A stretch of DNA of 64,000 bases from Tamarix chinensis. Lineage: Eukaryota > Streptophyta > Magnoliopsida > Caryophyllales > Tamaricaceae. Positions 22,451-33,659 of this stretch are shown here, one piece after another; the first letter of the stretch is position 1, and every line of letters begins with the position of its first letter. The notes beneath the pieces are model-generated. The model did no database searches and was not told where the DNA came from. It was given only the letters and a program-made list of their open reading frames with translations. The DNA lies in assembly GCA_030549775.1 (NCBI GenBank), contig CM060175.1:45764415-45828414 (forward strand), written 5' to 3'. The position numbers and the translations under genes were made by a program.

Positions 22451-25072
22451 AAGCTTGGATATATAGGGATGTTGAAAAGCTTACCCCTATACCTCTTATT
22501 CTACTGATCTATCGTCATTCTATAATAAGTTATTGCTCTCTTCTCCATTCTTGTTGTGAAAATCTCACCAAGTGTTGAAAACCTTTCCATTATTTTTTCT
22601 GTTCTTCCTTTTGTTGAGAAAAATAGGGATCCTCTTTGGTTTTCTCCTTTCAATTATGCAAGCATTGAATTCCTTTATCTTATTCCAATCTTAGTTTTAG
22701 TTTTCTTTTAAATTCCTTAAGAAATGAAGAATTAAGATTGAGAAAATTTGGAAAATTTAGCTTCTCTTTTAACACTCTACTTTAAATCAAAAGGTGGTGT
22801 TTTGTGTTTTTCTATTTCTTCTAATTTTATTACTTTTAATGAATTTTTGGAAGAGGATTTTTCATTGTTTCCATGTTGATTCTCCTAGTAATCAAAGTTC
22901 TACTATATAGGCCATCTAATAATAGTATTTTCCTAGAAGAATTACTTCAAAGTAAGAAGTTATTATCTTTAAACTAATCAGGTTTCTATGGTATATTGTC
23001 ATTCTATGTGTTAGTGTTTATGGGAGTCTGAATGCATTATGGTCTATGTTATGAGCACGTGGTTTAACTCTTCTCAAGTAAGTTTTTCTGAGACTCACTA
23101 TTTTTTTAGCATATAATGGGGGGTCTAAGCATGATTTGGTTATACATGTATATTACAATGTGTCCATGTGATTGTACATGTAAAGCATGTACTTTTATAT
23201 GTGCTTTAACATAAAAGCATGCTGGGGGTATATATGGTAAATTTTGGAAAACTTTTTTGTGTGTTTCACAAATATAGATTTTATTTTACCCAGACTAGTT
23301 GATTGGTTCCTTGAACGAGTCAACTATTTTTGTGAGTAGTTGATTAGTCTAAGGACTGATTAATTGGTCTAGTTAGAAGTCATTTGTTTCGTTATGATTT
23401 ATTGTGTTTCTCTTGGGCATTTTAAGTTTATTCTTTTATGTGTTGACAACATTTTAATTATGATTCCATCCATGATTTACCTATATTAATATGAACCAAT
23501 ATGATGATACTTGAAACTTGCTTTTGGGTAGAGTTTAGCGTTATACTTAAACACCCAATTAGTCTAGGACTTTAGTGTTATCTCTAAACACAAAATTTAA
23601 TGGCTTAATGCCTTAAGTGAGTTTGGTGTTATCTCTAAACATCCAATTGGAGGCCTTAATACCATGTGATGTGTTTAATTACATATGGGATTTTCATTAT
23701 TTTTGGTGTTATTACTGGGAAACCCCCTATTTTAGTTATTTGTGGACATGTTGTGATATGTGATATTACATATACATAAATTAATGGTTAAAGATTTTGT
23801 TCGAGCCTTTTTCTCTAGCTCTTTGTGTAGCTTCTAGGAGTTACTGGGTAGGTTACCCTTAATAATATCTTTCACTCAATACTATTTCCTTATCTAATAA
23901 GTTACAGTCGATAGGGTGTATAGGCATATCTTTGAGGCATAGGATTATACTATGATAGGCTGGTATAGTATCGGTGTCTAATACTGGTGGGTAAGGGATC
24001 CTAGTACAAGACCCTTGGCAGTTTGTATTGTCCATTGCTTAGGCAGGTGTGGTATCCCAACTTTTGGCCCTTGTGGTGGAGACATTCAACTTGTGGTGGG
24101 TGAGGTATCCTAGTATAAAACCCCTTGTTGTACTTCAACCATGTCTAATGGGTGTAACATCCCGTTGTTTTGTGGCATATGCACTCGATGTGTGGTGGGT
24201 GTGGTATCCTAGAATAAAGGCCCTTCGATGTATCTTGACCCTACCTTATGGATGTGGTATACCATTGTGACTATTTATCCTACCATAACTTTTGTGTATG
24301 GTGGAGAACTAGGTGTGGTCGGATGGACTATCTTACAAACCAGAAATTGTGTGGTCACTAAAAGAGGAATTATAATATGGTTTACATTTTATACATTATA
24401 TGTGTCATTGTATGTCTATACTTCAATGACTTCCATGCAAGCATGCTATATTGTACTTAAGTTGTATCATGATAATGTCAACATGCCACTATATGACTTC
24501 AAAGTGATGTCTGGGCCTTCTATGTTCTAGATAGTATGTTTTACCAGTACTTAACCGTACTAATATTTCACTTCTTTGGTCACTATAACTATCTAGCTTC
24601 TGTTCTAGTGAGAAAAGGATGATTTATAGGGTTAAAACTCTTAGTTAGGGTATGCTAAGGGTGATGATCTACTCCATTAGTGGGATATTTGTTGGGGTCC
24701 GAGGTTTATGGTTGTGCTTAAGAGTTAGGCTAACTGTTTATTATTATTTTGCCTACTCCATTAGGAATGATTTTGTATTTTTAGTTATTTAAACTCTTGG
24801 CTCAGATTCTTGTATTTAATTTACTAAACTATCAAGTTCATCCTATTTATGATATGGTTCTAGTCTTTATTTCGTTATATTGTCACATTAATATTATAAT
24901 CATGCCATCTTGTGTTCCTTGTTCTATTTTGCTATGCATCAAGCATGGGTTATGTGATGATAACACATCTTTCATGGTTGATGTGGCAGTAACATTTATT
25001 AATTTTGTTTTCAGTCACTTCCAAATTACCTTACAAACAAATTTTTCTTGTCTAAAAATTGGGCGTGTTATA
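22451..25072 (+). repeat. Family-B LTR, plus orientation, 5'-truncated
   Basis: Its first 400 bases align with the reverse complement of 29400-29720 in the B LTR: the same CTCTTCT, AAGTGTTGAAAACC/AGTGTTAAGCACC, TTTTCTCCTTTCAATTATGCA and GGTGGTGTTTTGTG words in the same order. It also carries the B-type ACTAGTTGATTGG words (23290-23390) and GGTGTTATCTCTAAACACCCAATT units (23530-23690). It ends GGGCGTGTTATA, the equivalent of GGGGTGTTACA. The real 5' end is lost at the junction with A2. No primer site or internal region follows, so it is a solo or truncated LTR. Confidence 0.78.
23983..24290 (+). repeat. Three tandem copies of a unit of about 100-110 bp
   Basis: GGTGGGT(A/G)(A/T)GG(T/G)ATCCTAG(T/A) recurs at about 23984, 24093 and 24192. 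Each time it is followed by a CCCTT word, a TTG(A/T)CC or TTCAACC word and TGTGGTAT(C/A)CC. The copies have diverged. I did not find the array in the minus-oriented B LTR, so it may be private to this copy. Plus-strand reading frames at 24049-24530 arise from it. Confidence 0.6.
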
Positions 25073-26319
25073 GTTAAGGGATAATAAAACCAAAACAAAA
25101 AAAGAAAACTTACACAACAAAATATTGGAGGGATGGCAAGTTGTGTCGAGCTAAGGTGTGATAGCAATGGTAGAAGCTACCATTTCTATTGGGTGATCAA
25201 TGCCCAAAGGAACCAATGGATCTAGGGAATCAATGGTGGAATAGGCTAAAGGAGAGAGGTGGTAGCTAGTCGTTTTGTTGAAGCAAGGTTAGGTGGCATT
25301 CGGCTATTGGGGACTATTGTTAGAGGGTGTGGTGTAGTCTAGGTTCCAAAAAGGTGGAAGGTATTGCTTCAATTAATGATGCCAAAGGATGGTGCTCAAC
25401 TATAAATGAAGTTGTTACAACAAGGAGAAGGAAAATGTGAGAAGGCAGTTGCAGTAGAGGAATCCCAAGAGGAGGTATGGGCTATAGCTGAAGTTGCCAA
25501 TGATGAGGGGGTGATGCACTAGCTTTTGTTGTCATAGCCAAGGAAGAAAAAGAAAGGGGATACTATAGGGTGAAATTCCCAAAAGCGAGGGAGGTGGTGA
25601 GGTGGTTTTTACCGTAACTACGGAGGAAGAAACAAAAAAGAAGTGGTGGTGCAATGGATTTGGTTGTTAGTTGTGTGGGTTTTTAGTGTAGGCTAACATA
25701 GGATTTTGAGGTGCCTTAGTTGGGCTTGCCAATGGGTATTTTTTTATGTTGTTTTTGAGATTTCAAGGAGGTGGTAAAGGTAAAAAAAATGGTTTTATAA
25801 TTTTTTGCAAAGACAAAAGAAAGAGAAAGGAGGTGGTAGGAGCATTAAACATGTGATATATACACCAATGGGTTTATTTATATACGAACATGAACTGTGA
25901 TGCAGGTTGTAATCAACTAAAATTATAACATAGACCCTTTTTCTAGTGAGGGGGTTGATGGGCTTGAGGGCATGCTTAGTTGAAGGGAGTCCTACACACA
26001 AGGAGAATCGGAGAAAAAAGGAAAAAATATGAGGGAATGGAGAAGAAAAATAAAAAGGAGAAAATGGAAGTGGTGTTGTGGGTTTAGAAGTATGTTTGCA
26101 TTAAAAAATTTATATTAGAGTATTTGGATAAATAAATTAAATTATCATATAGGATAAGGTTTAGGTTATAAAAGATAATAACAACAAAAAAATAGAGTTA
26201 GGCTCTGATTTAGGATTATATTGTTTGTATATGATAGAAAAATAAATATCTCAAGGTTAGAATTATGTTACGCTATTAATTACTTATGATTAGGGTTGGC
26301 TAAAAATTGGAGTATTACA
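25073..26319 (-). repeat. Terminal part of an A2-like LTR
   Basis: The end GGAGTATTACA and the following CACCCATAAATAAAATTCATCCCCCAAGTT parallel the A2 LTR end and its polypurine tract plus the TTGACTTCATCCCCGAAGT stretch. The body is purine-rich with GGTGGTG words (25140-25690), like the purine block of other A-like LTRs. The beginning is cut off by the family-B LTR at 25072. No internal coding region follows: A3 sequence starts within 50 bases. Confidence 0.55.
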
Positions 26320-26440
26320 TCAGAACACCCATAAATAAAATTCATCCCCCAAGTTAAAATTTTGAGGTTAAGGAAGAAGGGAAAAAGATATAAGGAAGGT
26401 GATCTTAGATACTAACTCTACCAAAGTCGCTATTATACTA

Positions 26441-27043
26441 CTAATTACTACACCCTTAAAAGAGAGAAAACCCTAAAAATTAATGCACGTGTGCTTAAGA
26501 GCTCAGGATGCAATCACTCTCCTAGTTCACCAACTCTACTTAATACTAGCTCCAATGAACCTTCACCAATGAAACTAAACTCGTCTAGGTCTGTGAAATC
26601 TTGTTGTCAGGTATTCTCAAAGACCTCTCATAGTAGGATAATGAGTCATCGAGTTCTATCTCCTCTTGTCTGATCACATGGGATAGATTTGTGATGTATA
26701 TCCTTAATTAGGAGATGCTGAGGACATTATGAACTCGAGCCAACTCTATTGGAGGTGTAAGGAGAAATATAACCTCACTAACCCTAATAAGAATGCCATA
26801 AGGACCAATATACCCGAGACTCAGCTTATCCTTTTTTCAATGCCATAAACAGTGATATTCCTATAATAGAGTGACAATTATTGTTCTATGATAACTCAAC
26901 CAAATATAGACACTTCTCTGAAAAGCTATAAAAATACAAAACATAAGCTTTTAGCATATTCTTGAGCGTTAGAATAGTCTTATTAGTCTATTTATCCATC
27001 ATTGGGTAGAAGGCGGTACACACCCTCAATCTCATGCCCATAG
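26441..27043 (-). pseudogene. pol: A3 integrase C-terminus with chromodomain remnant
   Basis: Reading the minus strand from 27040: RLRVCTAFYPM and ILTLKNMLKAYVLYF match the end of the integrase core (STAFHPQTDGQSERTIQTLEDMLRA in the family). Next, KDKLSLGYIGPYGIL, LLTPPIELARVHNVLSIS and SHVI correspond to the GKLSPRYIGPYEIL...LSRVHNVFHVSMLRKY...SHVI tail of Tekay-type integrases. The final part near 26500-26620 (LVSLVKVHW) matches the chromodomain strand that targets these elements to modified histones. Several stops are present. A CTCTTTTAAGGGTGTAG polypurine tract lies at about 26446-26465. The 5' side is cut off by the B LTR at 27044. Confidence 0.8.
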
Positions 27044-27844
27044 TGTAACACCCCTAATTTTTGTACTAGATTTTTTTTAAGGATAATACGGAAGCATTTG
27101 AAAGACAAAATGAGGGAATGTTACCACTACACCAACTAGTATAGAGGTGTGATCATCACCTAGCTCATGCCTAATGAAAGTAAAATGGAACAAGAATAAA
27201 ATAATGCTTGATCATATGGTATATGTGAAAATAGAAGATAATAAAGACTATAACGATATTATAAATTTAATGAACTTGATAGTATCACAAAAATATTATA
27301 TAAGAAATCAAGTGATGAGTTTAAATAACCAAAAATATAAACCTCTAGCCACTAATTTTAATTAAAAGTTTGTAACACAGTGTGAAAATTACATATAACT
27401 GGTTAGCTTAATTCTTAGGCAAAGATATAAACATCTAACCCCAAGCAATGGACCACTGATGGCCTATATCATCAACCTCAAGATACTCTAACTGAGAGTT
27501 GTAAACTTGCATATCGTCCTTAGCTCCTTGGATTAGAACTTGGATCATCATAGTGACCACACAACTGCATTATTAGTACGGTAAAGTACTAGTAAAATAT
27601 ACTACTTAAAATATTGTAAGGCTCATGAAGAACATTGAATTCATGCAACATCATGGTGATATCATATTAGCACAGATCTAGTATAATAGGGCATGCTTTC
27701 ATGGAACTTATAGAATTATAAAGGTATAACAAATATGATGCAATCCATGCAATATAAACCATATTAAAATCCTTCCTTTAGTGACAACACAAATCATAAT
27801 AAAATCTACACATAGCCAAATGCGGTTTGAACAAACACACCATA

Positions 27845-28335
27845 AGACCAATTAGGTGTTTAAAAATGCTCACACATAATACCTTATAATGCATAAGAAA
27901 CCAGTTGGGTGTTTTACAGTGCTCACAACAAATACCTTGTATCAATTGGGTGTTTTATAGTGCTCAAACGAAACACCACTTAATGCATAAAGCCACATGT
28001 TGGGTGTTTTATAGTGCTTACACCAAAAACCTTATACTAATTAGGTGTTTTACAATGCTCACACCAAAAACCTCCTAAGGCATAAAGCCTCCAGTGTGTT
28101 TTTTACTATGCTTATACCAAACACCTAATGTAAATTGGGTGTTTTATAGTGCTTACATAATACCTCATACCGATTGGGTGTTTTATAGTACCCACACTAA
28201 ACAACTCAAACCAATTGATTATTTTATAATGATCGCACCATACACCTCATACCGATTAGGTGTTTTATAGTGCTCAGACCAAACACCTCTTACCAAATGG
28301 GTGTTAATAGGGCTCAGACCAAACACCTCATGATC
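27845..28335 (-). repeat. B LTR minisatellite of hairpin units
   Basis: About ten or eleven degenerate units of roughly 42-58 bases, consensus GGGTGTTTTATAGTGCTCACACCAAACACCTCATACC..ATT written in two parts: GGGTGTTTTATAGTGCT and CACACCAAACACCTCATACC. Inside each unit GGTGTTT and AAACACC can pair around a loop of about 15 bases. Some units carry an extra AATGCATAA(A/G) segment. Only about three such units remain in the plus-strand B LTR (23530-23690). Confidence 0.75.
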
Positions 28336-28485
28336 AAGAATCTAATACCATTAAGATGATTCTTATTTAATAAGAGAAATCATAGTGGAAATTATTTTTT
28401 ATATGTTATAGATGCATGGGGATATCAACATAAAACCCCAAGAGAAACACAAAAAATAATAATAAACCAATATGCTTCCAACCAA

Positions 28486-28990
28486 ACTAGTCAATTGGTC
28501 CTCACACTAGTTGATTCGTCCTCACACTAGTCAACTAGTCTAGTCATGCTAAACATGACCCAAAACCACACTAGAAAGCTAGTTTACTTGGTGGCTTCAC
28601 TAATTGACTATTCATAGCAACTAGTCAACTGTTTCACTCCAATAGGTCAAGGATTTAAGTAGAGACCAATATATGTTTTCTTTTAACCAAACCAATCGAT
28701 GGATTTGACCAACCGATCGATTGGTGATAGTAACTAATTGATTGGATTGGTCCAATAGGCCGATTGGTATATGTAAAGACTAAGAAATTTTTGTCTCTTG
28801 GGACACCAGTCAATAGGTTTAACTAACAAATCAGGTGTTCATTGAAATTAGTTAACTTGTTTCTCAACTAAATTGACTAATCTCATGACCAACCTATCTA
28901 ACACTCCAAACCATTCGATTACTCGCAAAATTAATTAATGGGTTCGAGGAACTAATAGAATGGTATGGGTAAATTGCTACCTAAACCTGC
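28486..28990. repeat. Cluster of degenerate ACTAGTCAATTGGT-type words
   Basis: Words such as ACTAGTCAATTGGTCC, ACTAGTTGATTCGTCC, ACTAGTCAACTAGT, ACCAATCGATGG, CCGATCGATTGG and GGCCGATTGG recur many times in both orientations, several being palindromic. The same type of word occurs at 23290-23390 in the oppositely oriented B LTR and at 30175-30290. It is a family trait of the B LTR. Confidence 0.6.
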
Positions 28991-30401
28991 ACAACACACA
29001 CCAAATTTTACAACATTTTAGCATATTAATCTTAGCATTCTTCTATGTCAAAACACACTTAAAAATGCATTTGGCACTCATAGAACCACCTAGATGTATA
29101 TTATTGTACATAAACAAATGATACTCAAATAGGCTAGTTTATACTTCAAATCATAGAATTCCAAAAACACTAACTTGGGAAGAATTACCACATGCTAAGC
29201 TCATGGTATACAATTAGATCATAGTCATATAAGCAGAAAACACATGGAACCCCATTATACCACATGAACCTATTTATGTTAAAGATAAGAATACTTTACC
29301 TTGAAGCACTTCTTTTAGTAGAAAACTCTTACTAGATGACTTATCTAGTAGAATTTCAATTCCTAAGATAATCAAAGCAAAAGACTAATAAAAAAAATAT
29401 TTCATGACTCAATTAAAACCAAGAAAACATCATAAGGAGAAGAAGCACATAAAACACTACCTTCGGTCTCAAAAATGTGGTGTCAAAGGGAGAGTTAGAA
29501 TCTCCAACCATTCTCAACCTTAAATCTTCAATGCTTAAGGAAAGAAAGAGAGAATAAAATTGAAGTTTAGAGAAGAGAAAGGAACACAATTATTGCACAA
29601 TGAAAGGAGAAAAGTAAAGAAAGCCTTTGTTTTTCTCAGTAGAGAGAAGAAGAGAGAAAAATAGAAGGGTGCTTAACACTTAGGAAATTTTTTCTGAAGG
29701 ACAAGGTAGAAGAGAGAAATAACACAAGTGAGTAATGAGAATGGATTAGAAATGACAAGTGTAGAGGCAACAATAATTTAAATTCATAGAAGAAAAGGGG
29801 ATGAGACTTATGAGGTTGAGTCTGGGCAAGCCAAATAGTGAGAACTAAACTGATGGGGTGGTGGGGTTAAGTGTAGTTAGATATGAGCTTGGTAGTGGGT
29901 TAGAAAGTTATGGGATGGCTCACATATTCAATCTCTTAGCTTCATCTTCTAAAAGAGAGAGGGAGAGGTGAGGGAGGTAAAAATGCAAAGCTTGTCTCAA
30001 AAGTGCCTTTTAGGAAAATTTTAGCTAATTAAAGTCATGTAATGATCTAAATAATGGGAATATAATCCCAAAGCACTAAAACATGCTAATTAGCATAATT
30101 AGGCAATACTTATAAGTTTTCATTAACATTAGAGAGAAACTTGAATCAAAATTAGAAATGGATCAGAAAGCACAAGGTAACCAGTCAATTAGTTTGTGTG
30201 AACCGATTAACATGTTTATTGAAAAGAGAGTGTTAATTTCCCTAGTGCACCAATTAATCGGTTATGTAAACTAGCCAATTGGTACTCTTGAAATTCAAAT
30301 TTTTATTAGAACTTGAATTCCACTTCAAAACCAAAAATTATTTCTTTTATATCGACATAATCCTAAATATAATTTAAAAAATTTTAGGATGGGGTATTAC
30401 A

Positions 30402-30418
30402 GTATTACCCCCTTAAAA
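30402..30418 (-). other. B polypurine tract
   Basis: The minus strand reads CTTTTAAGGGGGTAATAC directly before the TGTAATACCCC start of the B 3' LTR. Confidence 0.85.
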
Positions 30419-30419
30419 G

Positions 30420-31860
30420 AGATTTATGCTCAAAGTTTGCAGAAGAAACGTATTATAGTAAGCTCAAAAGATAAGAAAAACCTAATCCATTAATAAAATA
30501 GTACAATAACTAATGGTTAATGCATAAGAAAAGGGGACTACCCCCTTAAAAGAGGCGACGTTACCCATGCAATGCACCTAAGTGAAAAACTCTTGTTACT
30601 TTGTCTTGATCTCCTCCTTTACTATTATATGGACTCTTCTACCTAATAATGTGACCACAACAACTTAACGAGTGGAATGCTCTTCAAATAGTAGCCTACA
30701 TTTAACTTATATGCTCCTAATACATCAACATCTCATCGAGTTTAATCATTTCAGGGTAAATGATATGCAACAGATCTTACACGCACCTCCTCAACTAAGA
30801 GATGTGGAGAACATTATGCAAATGCAAATGCTCAACCGCTAAGGCAAGATTTTAAGATACTTTCCAACATCATCAAAAATCTCATACAACCCAATGAACC
30901 TTAGGCTAAGCTTTCACTTATGACCAAAATGCACCACTCCCTTAGTTAGTGAAACTCTCAAAAGGACTATGCTGCCTACCTCAAACTCATATGCTCTCCT
31001 CCACAGATCTACTATATCCTTCTTCCTATCCTTAGCTGCCTTCTTCCGGTGTCTAATCAAACTAATGTGCCTTATAGTTTATTTTACATCTCTCATCCGA
31101 ACATAACCATCTTACAAGAGTCGCTGCAATAGCTTGTACTATGGCACTTACATCCATAAAAGGCCTAAAAAAATTACATCCCTATGCTTGTAGGATGACT
31201 ATTGTTCTAGGAATGCTCCACCAAATCCATGCAATCCTACCAACTACCCTAAAACTAAACAACACAAGCCTAATACATATCTCTAAGGTCTTAATAGTAT
31301 GTCCACTTTGACCATCTGTAGTTGGATGGAAAGTTGTACTCATCTTAAGCTGTATCCAGGAAGCCACTTGCAACATTTGCTAGAAGTGCGACAAGAATCT
31401 GGAATCTTGGTCCAACCTGATGTCCTTAGGAACCCCATGGTACTACACCACACTCTTCTTGTAAGTACAAGCCATCTGCTCCATACTCCACATCAACTTC
31501 ATCTGTATGAATACCGCTAACTTAGTCAACCAATCAACCACAACACATATTATATTTGAACTACTAAGGGTCTTAGGTAATCTAACCATGAATTCCATTG
31601 ATGCACTATCCCATTTCCACTTAGGGACCTCCAATGGCCGAACTAAACCAAATAAATGCTTGTGCTCCACCTTGGCATTTTGAAATGTCAAGCACCGGGC
31701 CACAACGTCTCCAACCTTCCACTTCATATGGGGTTACTAACAACTCCATCTCAAATCCTTATATATCTTCTCCCCCTAAGGGTGATGACCCTCCTTTAGG
31801 ATCCTCTCTTAGGTTCCCTACAGATCTACAAATGCACCATCATCCTTAAAAATGTATATT
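30420..31860 (-). pseudogene. pol: B integrase (with C-terminal tail)
   Basis: Integrase joins element DNA to the chromosome. In minus-strand order: a zinc-binding-region remnant (LKEGHHPLG, about 31760-31850); KWKVGDVVARCLTFQNAK...EHKHLFGLVRPLEVPKWKWD; MEFMVRLPKTL with IICVVVDWLTKLAVFI, which keeps the core Asp followed by LTK; then LKMSTTFHPTTDGQSGHTIK with GQS kept; then, after frameshifts, KDIVDLWRRAYEFEVGSIVLL and KLSLRFIGLYEIF, the GKLSPRFIGPYEI tail. A chromodomain should lie at about 30420-30820 but is too decayed for me to read. Two open pieces of 94 and 64 codons survive (31443-31727 and 31182-31376). Confidence 0.85.
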
Positions 31861-32099
31861 GCCATTCTCAAAAATGTGAAATCCTACTATTCTACCCTCA
31901 TATATCAACTTCTTAATTCGCTTGAGCTTGATATCTCCTTACTTACTTGCTCGGTTCTTATCAAAGATGGTTCGGGCGATTGTGAGGGTACTAACCCTTG
32001 TCACAAGATCCATGAGTCCAATGATCTCTATGCTCAACTCTAAAGATCTCACTAGATCTAATCCTACACTACCAACTAACCCCAGGTGTGTAAATTCAT

Positions 32100-33165
32100 T
32101 CCAATAAGAACATCTGCTACAAAGTTTGCCTTGACAAATCCAAATCATAGTCCTTAACCGACTCTGGTTATCACCTTTGTCTCATGTTTAATTTTCACTA
32201 GGTGAAGAAGTACTTGAGGCTCTTATGGTTTATGTAGAACTTACACTTTACCCCATATAGTAATGTGTCTAGATCTTCAATGAAAAAATAACTCGAGCAA
32301 GCTCAATGTCCTTTTGTGGGATACTTCTTCTCATGCTGCTTCACTTAGCAAGAAGCATAGGCCACAACCCTAAAACGATGCATCAACATGCATCGCTAAA
32401 CACCTTGAGTCCCTTTGTACATGACAAGAAGGTAAGTACTAGAGCTTATGTCAACCTCCTCTTGAGCTCTTCTATACCCTTTCACACTTATCATCCCAAA
32501 TAAAGCATGTTGTCTTCTTCAACAAGGTAGTTAAATGATGAGTGATCCTAGAAAAGTCTTGGATGAACTATTTGTAGTAGTCTACTAACCCTAGAAAACT
32601 GCAAACTTTCCTAACGTTTGTTAGAATAGTCCACTCTAACACTTGTTAGATCTTTGAAGGATTTATAGAAACACCTTCCCATAAAATGAAGTGATCGAGC
32701 AAAGATGCCTCATCAAATTAAAACTCACACTTCAAGAGATGATGAGTCCTCAATAACTCCAAAACCTATCGAAGGTGCTGCTAGTGTTCCTCAAGAGTTT
32801 GCGACTAAGTAAAAATGTCGTTGATGAAGACCACAAGGAACTCATAAAGATGCCACTAGAATATCCTTCACCATAACCTAGTTCGACCTAAGATAATTGA
32901 TGTAAAGCTTCAACCCACCACCCTTCTTCCTCACACAAAGGCCTAATGCTTTCCAAGGCAATACACTATGTTGAATGTAACCCTTCTCCAGCAACTCCTC
33001 CAACTGAGTACACTATTCTTCCCTCTCTGCCAGTTCCAGGTGATAGGGTGCCTTTGACATAGGCTATGTCCCTGGTAGAAGGTTTATCATGAAATCAATC
33101 TCAAAAAATGGTGGCATCCACAAGATCTCATGGGGAAACACATTTGGGAACTCTCAAATAACTGG
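32100..33165 (-). pseudogene. pol: B reverse transcriptase and RNase H, RT core deleted
   Basis: The RT start is clear: EIDFMINLLPGT, MSKAPYHLELAE, QLEELLEKGYIQHSVLPW, VRKKGGGLKLYINY. After the position of NKVTVKN (about 32880) the sequence jumps to YEFLVVFINDIF-like codons spread over two frames, so about 200 bases coding for the fingers-palm core are deleted. The catalytic box is again F-I-N-D. Further on, near 32110-32260, RNase H reads LKYFFT, LNMRQR, VKDYDLDL, the counterpart of LKYIFTQKELNMRQRRWLELVKDYD. The region between (about 32260-32800) has recognisable connection-domain words but many stops. Confidence 0.78.
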
Positions 33166-33329
33166 AATATCCTCAACTAATGGCTCCTTGGAACCGAGAT
33201 CCTAAATTCAACACAAAAATAGCAGAACCAATTTACACCAGGGAACCAAGCACCACTGCTAACACCCTCCTCACTATAGGCCTAGGCTTGCATCTCTAGT
33301 AAGAAACCCTAGCACCCTATGGTCTTTTA

Positions 33330-33640
33330 AGAACCATATGCTTCTATGCATAATCAATCAACACTCGATGTCTCATGGGAATATCCATCGAAAGGATAAC
33401 ATTGATGTTATGTTCCCCAAGCTCATGAGGTCAACTAATAGCTCAATTCCACTAACAACTAACACCATATCTCTATTCAGCCTATAACATGGAAGTCTAT
33501 CCTAATACAAGAGCATAATGGAAGTTTGTATCCTATCAAAAGGAAATATAGCTTTTCTAGATACAAAAGTAGTAGACACAAAGGAATGTGAATCACCTAA
33601 GCCAAATAACATGTAAGCATGAAGGGAAGAAATTGTGAAT
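33330..33640 (-). pseudogene. pol: B aspartic protease remnant, catalytic Asp lost
   Basis: The minus strand shows YMLFGLGDSHSFVSTTFVSRKA, the counterpart of VLFDSGASHSFVS in the family. The catalytic Asp of DSG is replaced (F-G-L-G), while HSFVS is kept. The later ILGMDWL region near 33380 is degraded to I(N)VILSMDIPM-like codons. Order and spacing to gag and RT are normal. Confidence 0.7.
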
Positions 33641-33659
33641 ATACCCGTAAAGACATCAA

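Larger units (their letters stand above)
27044..30401 (-). repeat. B 3' LTR, 3.36 kb
   Basis: It starts TGTAACACCCC and ends GGGGTATTACA (TG...CA), then a polypurine-tract complement. It contains a hairpin-forming minisatellite (27845-28335), a block of ACTAGTCAATTGG/CCGATCGATTGG words (28486-28990, with a few more at 30175-30290) and a purine-rich block (29500-29990). It lacks the CACTATTAT/GGTGGATCGG modules of the A-like LTRs, so it is a separate LTR family. Confidence 0.88.

Noticed and set aside
24049..24530. Two plus-strand reading frames of 73 and 100 codons
   Set aside because: They arise across a tandem repeat in a family-B LTR and have no recognisable domain.
27845..28335. CRISPR-like alternation of repeat and spacer
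   Set aside because: Units and intervals are both degenerate tandem repeats inside a plant LTR; there are no constant repeats with unique spacers.
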